From CAZSXU01 sp964610505 (lineage in GTDB: Bacteria > Arandabacterota > Arandabacteria > JAGLYR01), in contig CAZSXU010000002.1 of the NCBI GenBank assembly GCA_964610505.1, positions 124,001 to 188,000 on the forward strand: a stretch of DNA of 64,000 bases, read 5' to 3'. The first letter of the stretch is position 1. Each line of letters starts with the position of its first letter. A model generated the notes under the pieces. That model did not search any database. It had not been told where the DNA came from and saw nothing but the letters and a program-made list of their open reading frames with translations. Shown here one piece after another: positions 17,457 through 26,900 of this stretch. A program made the translations under genes and the position numbers.

Positions 17457-20400
17457 ATGCGATGCTCGATGTACACGGACGGCCCGCGAATTCTGGGGGG
17501 GATTCTCGCCTTGAGCCTCCTGGGCGGGGCGTTGTGGGGGGGAGCGCCGCGAGCGGAAGACCGCCACCGCCCGATTCGAGTGATTTCCCCCTGGCAGGGA
17601 GAACGGCCCCCGGTCTCCTCGGTCGTGACGGAAGGGATTCTTGCCGACCGGATTTCCCCCAAGCCTCGAGCCGACGCCCTGCGCGGATTGGCGGCCCAAT
17701 CCGGCAAGGGGTGGTCCGCGGCGGATCCGGAAACCCTCAGGGTGATCGCCATTCGGGTCGAGTTCGAGCAGTCCGAGGGCATGACTCAGGGACGCTTCCG
17801 GATCGAGCCCTACGGGGATCCGGACCTTCCCGAAGCCATCATCGATCCGCCGCCCCACGGTCGCAGCTACTTCATGAAGCACCTGGAGGCGTTGGACTAC
17901 TTTTACCGAGCGCAATCCTACGGCCGGCTGGCGTTGGACTACGACGTCTTTCCGCAGGCGGAAGACAGCGCCTTCGTCCTGCCGGACATCAGCGTGTACA
18001 ACCCGGAGGCGAGCCAGTGGAGCTGGACCGTGGAGGGACTCACGCAGCTCTACCGTGACGCGATTGTGCACGCCGACAGCAGCGATCCGGCCGTGTTCAG
18101 GGACGCCGACAGTCTGAGCGTGTACGTCGTTTTCCACGCGGGGCCCGATCTCCAGACGGACGTGGCCTACGACTCGCCGAACGACATTCCCTCCTTCACC
18201 ATTGCGCTGGGTGACAGCGATCGCTTCTACATCCGCCGGCCCGACTCGCTGATGGTCTTCGACGGAATGATGATTCCGGAAACGGTCTCCCAGGATGGAC
18301 TCATCGGCGCCATCAACGGCGTCCTGGCCCACGAGTTCGGACACATCCTGGGGGCGCTGGATCTCTACAACACGTGCAACTGGCTGACGGGTGTCGGATT
18401 CTGGGGGCTCATGGGATCGGGCAATCAGGTCGCCTTCGACCTGGGCCTGGGGGTCGCCGTCGAGGGGATTTTGCCTCCGAGCCTGTGCGCCTGGACCAAG
18501 TGGTGGCTGGGATTCCTGGACCCGGAGACCATTTCGGTTTCGGGGACGTATTCTCTCAGGGCCACGGGGCTGCAGGACGGAACGGCCAACGCCTATAGGA
18601 TTCCCATCAACGGGGATGAGTATTTCCTTCTGGAGAATCGCCAGCGCGACCTGGAGCCCGACCGCATGGAGGGGATTTTCCAGGACCGGGACACGGGCGT
18701 GATCATGGGGACGGTGGATACCCTGCGCCTCTACGAGTGCCGCCAGGCGGACCCGGACAGCAGCTGTTTTGCGGACGCGTGGAACTACCACTACGATTTC
18801 GGACTCCCGGGCTCCGGCCTGCTCGTGTGGCACATCGACGACGAGCTCATCTGGGAGACGCTTCAGGCGGCGGGCAATGCGATCAATTGCGACTACTGGC
18901 GGCGGGGCGTCGATCTGGAAGAGGCCGACGGGATGGAAGATATCGGGAACCCGTACTCGTGGTACGGGCAGGGGAGTGAGTTCGACCCCTTCTTCCGCGG
19001 GAACAACGACACCTTCAATGAGACCAGCATTCCCAATTCCAACTCCAATTTCGGAGCGGTGAGCCACGTCGCCGTCACGGACGTCGACACCCTGTCCAAC
19101 GAGATGAGGTTCACCGTGCGTCTGGGTGCGGGCGTTACCGGCTGGCCGGTGGCCTTTTCGGACACGGTGCGAACGGAGGCCGGTGCCCCGGCCACCGTGG
19201 ATCTCGACGGTGACGGAACCAAGGAGATCGTGGTCGCGAGGGGAAGCACCGTCTACGCGTTCCACCTGGACGGTGCGGGATTGGTGGAGGGTTGGCCGAT
19301 CGACACGCGGGATTCCCTGCTGACGCCGGTTGCGGCTCAGGGAGCCGACGGCCGGTTCGGCGCAGTGGTCGTGGGGTCGGCGAGCGGACGGATCTATGCG
19401 TGGGTGGACGACGGAACGCCCCTCTTTGCCGGCTCGGATACGCTGGGAGGGATTCGGATTTCTGCCGAAGGGTCGCCCGTGAACCACGTGGCTCTCGGGA
19501 GCTTCTGCTCGTGGGGCGGGCAATTCGACGTGGTGGCGGCCGTGGGTGAATCCCTCATGGTATGGGGAGAGCCCTGTGATTGGGGGTGGGAGGCTGGCGG
19601 TGAGAAGGCCGATTGCAAGTGGATCGTGGGCTGGGGCGACACGGTTCGCGCCGTGGCGGTCCGCGGATTCGACGAGACGACTTCCGGTCCGGCTCTCCTG
19701 GCCGCCCTCGTGGAACCGGATCTCGTTTCCGTCGTCGACGGTGGGGGCGCCGAGCTTCCCGGCTGGCCCGTCTCGCTGCCGGTGGAGAGCGCCGCCGGAT
19801 ATCTGGCGCTGGCGGATTTCGATCGCGCGCCCGACGGCGGGGAGGAAGTCCTCGTGGCCACCCGAGAGGGTCTGGTCACGATGCTGTCCATGGGAGGAGA
19901 GACTCTTCCCGGCTGGCCCGTTTCCCTGAGCGGAGGCGTCGTTTCGGCGCCTGCGGTCGGCGATCTCGACGGCGACGGATACCTGGATCTGGCCCTTGGC
20001 ACGGCGGACGGGCAGATCGAGGTCCTCAATTACACGGGAGCGCCCCTCATCGGCTGGAGGGTCGATAGGATGGAGATGCCAGCGGCCGTATTTGCTGATG
20101 TTACAGGCGATTCGGTTGTTGAGCTTATAAGTTCATTTAGGGCTCGCCAGCTGGCCGCGTGGGACGCAGGAGCCGACGCCGTTTCCGGGTGGCCGCTTTC
20201 TGCCGGGGCCGACGCCTCGCTGACCCCACTGGTGGCCGATCTTCGAGACGACGGCACTCCCGAAATCGTGATCCCCGGCGGCGACGGGTGGCTGTACGCA
20301 TACGAGGTGAGCTGGATCCCGGACTGCGGCCCGATCCCCTGGGGCGCGTTCCTGGGCAACAGTGCGAGGACGGCCTGTTTCCCGTCCGCTCTCATGCCTG

Positions 20401-20702
20401 CGGCGCCCGAGGCTCGGAGCCTCGCCCTGGCGGACGGAGATCTCATTGTCTATCCCAACCCGTGCCGCGGCGGTACGGCGCACATTCAGTATCGCCTGGG
20501 ATTCGGCACCTCGGTGAAGGTGACCATCCTGGATCTCACGGGCCAGGAAGTGTGGGACTACGAGGAGTTCTCTCCCGAGGGCCCCAACGAGATCGAGTGG
20601 CGGACGGACTCGATCGCGAGCGGGCTGTATCTCTGCAGAGTGGAGGCGGAGGAGAGGTCGGGTACGACCGTCGTGTTTCGCAAAGTGGCCGTATTGAACT
20701 AG
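17457..20702 (+). CDS. Secreted M6-family metalloprotease with beta-propeller and sorting tail
   Basis: The 1081-residue protein has a signal peptide, then an M6-type domain with the extended zinc site HEFGHILGALD, where H292, H296 and D302 are the likely ligands and E293 the catalytic base. After about residue 560 come FG-GAP/VCBS-like repeats containing calcium-loop motifs such as DLDGDGTKEIV and DLDGDGYLDLA, which suggest a seven-bladed propeller. The C-terminus is a FlgD-like tail beginning YPNPCRGG and ending in a family-typical VFRKVAVLN. It is therefore a likely cargo of the PorU/PorV-like system encoded just upstream. Start ATG 17457 follows GGAAGGA by about ten bases. Confidence 0.85.
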   Translation: MRCSMYTDGPRILGGILALSLLGGALWGGAPRAEDRHRPIRVISPWQGERPPVSSVVTEGILADRISPKPRADALRGLAAQSGKGWSAADPETLRVIAIRVEFEQSEGMTQGRFRIEPYGDPDLPEAIIDPPPHGRSYFMKHLEALDYFYRAQSYGRLALDYDVFPQAEDSAFVLPDISVYNPEASQWSWTVEGLTQLYRDAIVHADSSDPAVFRDADSLSVYVVFHAGPDLQTDVAYDSPNDIPSFTIALGDSDRFYIRRPDSLMVFDGMMIPETVSQDGLIGAINGVLAHEFGHILGALDLYNTCNWLTGVGFWGLMGSGNQVAFDLGLGVAVEGILPPSLCAWTKWWLGFLDPETISVSGTYSLRATGLQDGTANAYRIPINGDEYFLLENRQRDLEPDRMEGIFQDRDTGVIMGTVDTLRLYECRQADPDSSCFADAWNYHYDFGLPGSGLLVWHIDDELIWETLQAAGNAINCDYWRRGVDLEEADGMEDIGNPYSWYGQGSEFDPFFRGNNDTFNETSIPNSNSNFGAVSHVAVTDVDTLSNEMRFTVRLGAGVTGWPVAFSDTVRTEAGAPATVDLDGDGTKEIVVARGSTVYAFHLDGAGLVEGWPIDTRDSLLTPVAAQGADGRFGAVVVGSASGRIYAWVDDGTPLFAGSDTLGGIRISAEGSPVNHVALGSFCSWGGQFDVVAAVGESLMVWGEPCDWGWEAGGEKADCKWIVGWGDTVRAVAVRGFDETTSGPALLAALVEPDLVSVVDGGGAELPGWPVSLPVESAAGYLALADFDRAPDGGEEVLVATREGLVTMLSMGGETLPGWPVSLSGGVVSAPAVGDLDGDGYLDLALGTADGQIEVLNYTGAPLIGWRVDRMEMPAAVFADVTGDSVVELISSFRARQLAAWDAGADAVSGWPLSAGADASLTPLVADLRDDGTPEIVIPGGDGWLYAYEVSWIPDCGPIPWGAFLGNSARTACFPSALMPAAPEARSLALADGDLIVYPNPCRGGTAHIQYRLGFGTSVKVTILDLTGQEVWDYEEFSPEGPNEIEWRTDSIASGLYLCRVEAEERSGTTVVFRKVAVLN

Positions 20703-20709
20703 AACCGGA

Positions 20710-20731
20710 CGGCCGCATGCAGGTGCGGCCG
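20710..20731 (+). other. Intergenic hairpin between the M6 gene and the next gene
   Basis: CGGCCGCA and TGCGGCCG form a perfect 8-bp stem with a TGCAGG loop. There is no T tract, so it more likely affects mRNA stability at a cistron boundary than termination. Confidence 0.5.
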
Positions 20732-20753
20732 AACACCGCGGAGGGTTCTCGAA

Positions 20754-21773
20754 ATGAGAAGGACGCTGGCGCTAATGATCTTGACGGCCGGGATGCTTGT
20801 CGTCGCTCCCGTGGCGGGCGGAGCCGATCCCGTGCGGATCCTTGACGGGGAAAAGCTCATCCCGGAGTTTCTCTGGTCCGGCGACGCGGTCGAGCGCATG
20901 CTGGATGATCTGGCCGTTTCGACCTCGACGGAGACGCCGCCGCTGGAAGCCGGGGGCGTCGAGTATCTCCAGCCGGGGGAGTCGGGGTACAAGTCTCCCG
21001 GGCGGGCGTTCTTTCTCTCCCTCTTGGTTCCGGGGACGGGGGAGCTGTATTCGGGATCGAAGCGCGGGCTTGCCTTCCTGGGACTGGAAATCATCTCGTG
21101 GGCCGGGTATCTCCACTACGACAGCAAGGGGGAGGACGAGAGGGCCAACTACCAGGCCTTCGCCGATCTCCATTACGACCGGGACCACTACAAGGACGTG
21201 GTCAACGAAATCTGCGGGAAATACACGGACGACGATCCGAGCTGGCCGTGTTCGGAGTGCGAGTACGAGCACTGCCGGGAGGATCTGGGATCGTACGAAG
21301 GTTACTCCGAGAGCCAGTGCGAGATGGTTCGGGGCCATTTCATTCTCCCCGAGGAGAACGGCCAGCACTATTACGAAGACCTGGGGAAGTACGACAAGTA
21401 CATCTTCGGCTGGGACGATTGGTACGAAGCCTACGCCCCCAGTCGTGACGCGATCTACTGGACCACCTGGAAGCCGGGCGAACCCTGGCCGACCACGGTT
21501 GAACCCTGGAACGAGACCATCGGCATGCGCTCGAACTACCGGGAGGACTACCGGGAGATGCGGAGGAAGAGCAACGACCATCTGGACCGGGCCACCTACT
21601 TCACGTGGTTGGTGCTGGTCAATCACGTCGCCAGTGCGCTGGACGCCGCGTTCACGGCGCGCACGCACAACCGGCGGCTGGCGGGAGAGTCGTCTGCGAT
21701 CGATGTGGCTCTGGATGCGCGACCCCTCGAGAACGACATGGAGACTCGTATCTTCCTGAGAAAGCGGTTCTGA
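20754..21773 (+). CDS. DUF5683-like membrane protein, repeat-free paralogue
   Basis: The 339-residue product has a signal peptide and, near residue 80, the core AFFLSLLVPGTGELYSG followed by a second hydrophobic segment (FLGLEIISWAGYLHY). The same core occurs in the next gene and resembles the DUF5683 family of small envelope proteins of unknown role. Between the core and a final hydrophobic segment (FTWLVLVNHVASALDAAF) lies a tyrosine-, aspartate- and cysteine-rich region that is longer than in the neighbour. The two genes look like tandem duplicates. GGAGG is present a short distance before the ATG. Confidence 0.6.
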   Translation: MRRTLALMILTAGMLVVAPVAGGADPVRILDGEKLIPEFLWSGDAVERMLDDLAVSTSTETPPLEAGGVEYLQPGESGYKSPGRAFFLSLLVPGTGELYSGSKRGLAFLGLEIISWAGYLHYDSKGEDERANYQAFADLHYDRDHYKDVVNEICGKYTDDDPSWPCSECEYEHCREDLGSYEGYSESQCEMVRGHFILPEENGQHYYEDLGKYDKYIFGWDDWYEAYAPSRDAIYWTTWKPGEPWPTTVEPWNETIGMRSNYREDYREMRRKSNDHLDRATYFTWLVLVNHVASALDAAFTARTHNRRLAGESSAIDVALDARPLENDMETRIFLRKRF

Positions 21774-21847
21774 GTCAATCCATCGCCCCGGATCCATCCA
21801 TGGCCAGGACCCGGTGGAGCGGGGCGCGGTGAAACGGAGGCGGGCAG

Positions 21848-22974
21848 TTGGCGGTACGGGTGATGATGGCGATTCTGTTGTGGGCCTCGGGTTGCGCCGT
21901 CGGTTCGGGCTCGGCCGATGCGCAGGACCTGGACCGATCTGCCTGTACGGTCCTGACGGCAGGAAACGGCTTGGACCGAGCTGCCTGTACGGTCCTGACG
22001 GCAGGGAACGGCTTGGACCGAGCTGCCTGTACGATCCTGACGGCAGGGAACGGCTTGGACCGAGCTGCCTGTACGATCCGGACGGCAGGGAACNNNNNNN
22101 NNNNNNNNNNNNNNNNNNNNNNNNNNNNNNNNNNNNNNNNNNNNNNNNNNNNNNNNNNNNNNNNNNNNNNNNNNNNNNNNNNNNNNNNNNNNNGACGGCA
22201 GGGAACGGCTTGGACCGAGCTGCCTGTACGATCCGGACGGCAGGGAACAGCTTGGACCGAGCTGCCTGTACGGTCCTGACGGCAGCGAACGAGGCCCGAC
22301 TGGACGCCCTCGCCTCGAGTCTGGCTCAAGGAACGCGCGCGCAAGCGGTCCCTTCCGTGTCGCGCAAGTCCGCTCGAAAAGCCTTCTTCCTGTCTCTCCT
22401 CCTTCCCGGGTTGGGGCAGCGATATCTGGGCCAGCATCGACGCGCGTGGATCTACCTCGGCGCGGAGGCCGGCGTGTGGGCCGCGGTGACCACATTCTAT
22501 GTCCAGGGCTCAATGCGGGAGGACCGCTACAGGGAGTACGCGGAGATCGTAGGTGGGGCGGATCCCGGAGTGGACGACGACGAGTACTACAAGAACCTGG
22601 CGCTCTATGAATCCAGTGACGTGTTTGCCACGGTGGTCCGCTGGGACGGTCGGGCGCTCCATCCCGATGACCCGGAGGCTCAGCGCCTGTACTATTCGGA
22701 GAATGTCTATCCTGCAGACATGGCGTGGTCCTGGCCGACCGAGGCGACCTTCGACGAGTACAAGCGCCTCAGGCGGCGAAGCAAGCGGGCGTACCGTACG
22801 GCCGTGAACGTGATCGGTCTCTCGGTGCTCAACCGCCTGGTGAGTGCCATCGACACCGTGATGGGTCGGGAGAAGAGGCAATACGCGGGCGGGCTGCAGC
22901 CGGTGTTCTCGATGAAAACGTTGCCGGGGAGCGACTCCCCCATGCCCTTCTTATTCTTCGCCCGAGCCTTCTAG
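21848..22974 (+). CDS. DUF5683-like membrane protein with 14-residue tandem repeats, interrupted by an assembly gap
   Basis: A TTG start at 21848 with GGAGG about ten bases upstream gives a signal peptide (MAVRVMMAILLWASG...) and then copies of a 14-residue unit, LDRAACTVLTAGNG and variants. After 100 N the unit continues in the same repeat phase and leads into the same core as the preceding gene (AFFLSLLLPGLGQRYLG). The two parts are in different frames across the 100 N, which is expected if the N run is a placeholder, because the real gap should be a multiple of 42 minus 13 bases. The C-terminus (FFARAF) is intact. Function is unknown. One cysteine per repeat in an exported region is noteworthy. 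Confidence 0.65.
21929..22293 (+). repeat. 42-bp in-frame tandem repeat array A
   Basis: Units start at 21929, 21971, 22013 and 22055 (the last cut by the gap), then at 22210 and a degenerate copy at 22252-22293. Each is 42 bases and encodes LDRAACT(V/I)(L/R)TAGNG. Unit-to-unit changes are few single-base differences (GTCCTGAC, ATCCTGAC, ATCCGGAC). The number of copies is unknown because of the N run. Confidence 0.95.
22094..22193. other. Assembly gap of 100 N inside repeat array A
   Basis: Exactly 100 N, a common placeholder length. Upstream sequence stops 13 bases into the GACGGC phase of the repeat and downstream sequence restarts at the same phase, so the true missing length is probably 42n minus 13. 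Confidence 0.95.
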
Positions 22975-23042
22975 CCCGGGTTATTCACGAATCTCCGGCT
23001 TTCGCCTCTCGGCTCTCTGCGGTGAGAGGGAGTACGTCCACG

Positions 23043-23999
23043 ATGAGACGCTTTCTGTTCTGGCTGCTGCCGGCGTTTGTCGGTGCCTGCGGAAGTGGCG
23101 GGAGCGGTGCGCCGAGTGATCTTTCGAGTTTCTCACCGATCCTTCGATTCGAACGGCACAAGACGTTGGGGTCCTCGGGGACGGCGGGGGGGCAGTTCGA
23201 TCGGCCCACCGGGCTGACGCTGGACTACAGGGGCAATCTGTACGTCGTTGACGCCGGAAACAACAGGATCCAACAATTCGGCGGCGGACGGTTCGTCCTG
23301 GAATTCGGCATCTTCGGTTCGGAGGGGGGGCGCTTCATCGAGCCGGTGAAGGCCTCGGCGGCCCACGGATTCACGGTGACGGTGACCGACTCGCGAAACG
23401 AGCGCTGGCAGTCCTTCGATCTCAACGGCAACTTCCTCGCCGGGAGTGTGGAATCGGCCGACGAGCGCCTGGGCATTCCGTGGGGAATCGCCCGGGGCCA
23501 GGACGGCCGCCTGTTTCTGACGAACGTTCAGGATCACACCATCGTCGTCGTCGGTCTCGACGGAGAGGTGGAATTCGACTTCGGCGGTTTCGGCGCGGGC
23601 CGCGGCCAGCTCAACCGGCCGATGGGAATCGCCCTCTCTCGTGCCCAGACGCTCTACGTCGCCGACACGGGAAACCATCGCATTCAGATCTTCGATGTTC
23701 ACGGAGGCTCGCTGGGCGCCTGGGGGCGGCGCGGCAGCGGCCGCGGGATGTTCGAGGGACCTCAGGGGGTCGCCGTGGATTCGCGCGGGCGCGTGTACGT
23801 GGCCGATACGGGTAACCACCGCGTCCAGGTGTTCGACGCCTCGGGAGCCTGGCTGTCGACGCTTCCAGAGACGGATTCTCACGGGGAATTCCTGCACCCC
23901 GGCGACGTGGCCGCCGACGGAGATCGCCTCTGGGTCGCCGACACGGGCCACAATCGGGTTCTGGAATTCCGGGTCATCGATGATACGGTCCCGCACTGA
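23043..23999 (+). CDS. NHL-repeat lipoprotein
   Basis: The 318-residue product starts with a short signal ending in a lipobox-like VGAC at about residue 17, so it is probably lipid-anchored. It then has five to six NHL-type blades with repeated motifs such as LYVVDAGNNRIQQF, LYVADTGNHRIQIF and VYVADTGNHRVQVF, predicting a beta-propeller used for protein or glycan binding. ATG 23043 follows GAGGGAG by about ten bases. The last 20 bases overlap the start of the next gene, which suggests translational coupling and a common role at the outer membrane. Confidence 0.82.
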   Translation: MRRFLFWLLPAFVGACGSGGSGAPSDLSSFSPILRFERHKTLGSSGTAGGQFDRPTGLTLDYRGNLYVVDAGNNRIQQFGGGRFVLEFGIFGSEGGRFIEPVKASAAHGFTVTVTDSRNERWQSFDLNGNFLAGSVESADERLGIPWGIARGQDGRLFLTNVQDHTIVVVGLDGEVEFDFGGFGAGRGQLNRPMGIALSRAQTLYVADTGNHRIQIFDVHGGSLGAWGRRGSGRGMFEGPQGVAVDSRGRVYVADTGNHRVQVFDASGAWLSTLPETDSHGEFLHPGDVAADGDRLWVADTGHNRVLEFRVIDDTVPH

Positions 24000-26900
24000 T
24001 CCTCGGGTCCTCGGGATTCTGGGGATCTTGACGATCTCGCTCTTCCTGACGCCGGGCGGCCTGCGGGCGGCCACGGCGCCGTCCGACACGGTATCCCTCT
24101 TTCGCGGCGAGGCTCTGGTTCGCGGGGACGGCACGCCGGGTCCGTTTCCACTCCCCGATCGCCTGATCATTCCCGGATCCGAAAGCGTCGAGCTGGAGGG
24201 AAGACGGCTTCGCGCCGGACCCGATTATCAGCTGGACGCGATCCGGGGTCTTCTGACCCTGACCCGCTCCCTCGAGACCGGACAGATCCTCTACGTCCGC
24301 TACGAGAGATTCCCCTACGATCTGGAACCCGTTTCCTTCCACCGGCGGATGGAAATTGCGCCCGAACGGTCGGGTGTGATCGAACCGCATTCCGCTCCCG
24401 CGTGGGAGAAACCGGGCGGCGGGACGGGGCAGGATCTTGCCCGGCTGACCGTGGCGGGGAACAAGACCTTCTCGGTCGAGTTGGGGTCGAATCAAGACAT
24501 GACGCTCAAGCAGGCCCTGAACCTTCAGATCGGCGGCTCGGTGGCCCGGGACGTGGAAGTGCGGGCCATTCTCTCGGACACGGATATTCCGCTTCAGCCC
24601 GAAGGAACCACCCAGGAGCTGGAGCAGCTGGACAACGTCCTCGTGGAAGTCAAGAGCACCCACCTCTCGGCCACCCTTGGAGACTACGCCGTATCCATCA
24701 CCGACAGCCGGTTCGCGTCTCTGGAGCGCCAGCTGGAGGGGGTGTTGGGTCGAGCCGACTACGATCGCGTGCGGGTCGCGGCGGCAGGGGCGGTGTCCAA
24801 GGGGAAGTTCGCGTCCATGGAGTTTCGAGGTGAAGAGGGGAAGCAGGGTCCTTACCAGCTCCTCTCCTTGGACGGCGGTACGTACATCGTGGTGGTGGCC
24901 GGGAGCGAGCGCGTCACCGTCTTCGGCGAGCGCATGGTGCGCGGCGAGAACAACGACTACACGATCGACTACGCGGATGGAACCATCCAGTTCACCACGA
25001 AGCGCCTCATCACCGAGGACGCGGAGATCGCCGTCGACTACGAGTACATGACGGAAGAGTACAAGCGGGGCCTGTACTTCGGGCAGACCGAGGCGCTGGA
25101 TCTCTGGGGCGAGCGGGTGGATATCGGGATGTCGGTCTTCAGCGAGCAGGACCAGAAGTCCCAGCCGCTGGCGGAGGACTTGACGGCGAAGGATCGAGAG
25201 ATTCTTGCGGCCGCGGGCGACGAAGAGGCGTGGGTGACCGGAGCGACGGAGGTGGGTGCGGGGGAAGGGCTCTACAATTGGATCGAAACGGCCCCCGGTG
25301 AAGGGTACTTCATCTGGGTCGGTTCGGATTCCGGTTCGTACGAAGTTCGCTTCACGGAGTTGGCAGATTCTTCGGGGCAGTACGTCCGCCGGTTCGACGA
25401 CCGTGCCGGCCGGTTCATCTACGAGTATACGGGACGTGGATCGTACACGCCGCGCGTTCGCCTGCCCAGCCCGCAGTCCCACACGCTGGCGGATCTCCGC
25501 TGGAACGTTCGGGGAACCCGCCGGTTGACGCTCTCCGGGGAAGCCGCCCTCAGCAGCCTCGATCTCAATACCTTCTCGGATCTGGACGACGGTGACAACG
25601 TGGGCGGAGTCTACGAGGTGCGGATGGCCCTGGACAAGAAGCCCATGGGCCTGGGCGGCCGCTCCCTGGGGGCGGTTTCGGTTCGGGGATTGTCTCGCTC
25701 CCGCGAGGAGCGGTTTCAATCCCTGGGACGCACCGAGGCGGCGTACTACGGGAAGCGCTGGAACCTCTACACGACCGCTCCCGAGCGGGAGGAACAGGTT
25801 CGGGAGGCGGAAGTGGTCTACGAGCCGTGGAACGGGAACCGGATGGCGCTCAACTACGGGCGCCTGGACCAGGGGGATCAGTTCACCTCCATCCGCAAGG
25901 AAGCCGTCGCTTCTCAGGACTGGGGACGCGGCACGGCCGTGTCCGGCGTGGTCGAGAAGGTGGATTCCTGGGACAAGCGTCCGGCCGGCGACCATCGCCG
26001 CAAGACCCGCAGGTTCCGATCGGATGCCTCGGCCCGGTTGGGCGGAATCCTCTCCCAGTTTTCCTTTGAACACGATTCCCGGGACCGGGGCAACCCGGAC
26101 AGCCTGCTCTGGGGGCTGCGGTTTGAGGAAGCCCGCGTCTCGGCGTCTCTGGCGGACGCGGGGGCTTGGGGGGCGTCGGTGACGGTCGGAAGGAGGGAGA
26201 ACGACGTGCCGCTCGGCGGGCGGTGGGTGCCCAAGTCGACCTCCAACACGACGGAGATGCTTCTCAAGTACCAGGGGGCGGGAACCCTGTCGGGAGGGGC
26301 GACCGTGTCGCACCGGCGAGTGGAATACGACCGCCGCTTTCAGGACGCCGACGTCACAACGGATCTGGCGGACCTCGATCTGAAGCACTCGATGTTCGCC
26401 GGTCGTCTGAGAAACACTTTCAACTACCGGATTTCCAACGCCACGAGGACGATGAGAGAACGCCACTACGTGTACGTCGGTGAGGGCGCGGACTACGATA
26501 GTCTGGGCAATTTCGTCGACGGAGAGGGGTTCTACGAGTCCGTGACCGTTCCGGGGAATCCTCGGCCCGTGACGGAAGTCGTGGCGAGCGCCCGTTTCAA
26601 ATGGCAGCCGGGTCCGGCCGGGAGCCCGAGTGGGGACGGCTGGCCCGGACATTTTGCCGCCGAGACCTTCCTGAAGGTCGATGAGAGGACAACCTCGACG
26701 GACCGTCGGCGGGTCTACCTTCTCGATCCCGGGGTTCTTCAGGACGACCGGACGACCCTGGAGGGGCGATTCACGCTGCGCCAGGATGTGTTCCTGTTGC
26801 CCGACCAGCCGACCTTCTCAATTCGCCTCCGGTACGAATATAACGATTTAACCGACAACAGGTTCGAAGGATTGCTTCGTGATGTGGTTGAGGGCCGGAG

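Noticed and set aside
17403..19523. Minus-strand open frame of 706 codons opposite the M6 protease gene
   Set aside because: Antisense shadow; the plus strand has a zinc site, propeller repeats and a sorting tail.
21929..22293. CRISPR array at the 42-bp repeats
   Set aside because: The repeats are directly adjacent with no unique spacers between them and are in frame within a gene; no cas genes are present.
21623..22513. Minus-strand open frame through repeat array A (RPDRTGSSVQAVPC repeats)
   Set aside because: A 42-base period without stops keeps all frames open. The plus-strand frame has a signal peptide and a paralogue-like core on either side.
21848..22974. True frameshift or pseudogene in the repeat-bearing DUF5683-like gene
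   Set aside because: The frame change falls within 100 placeholder N and both sides read the repeat in the same phase; signal peptide and C-terminus are intact.
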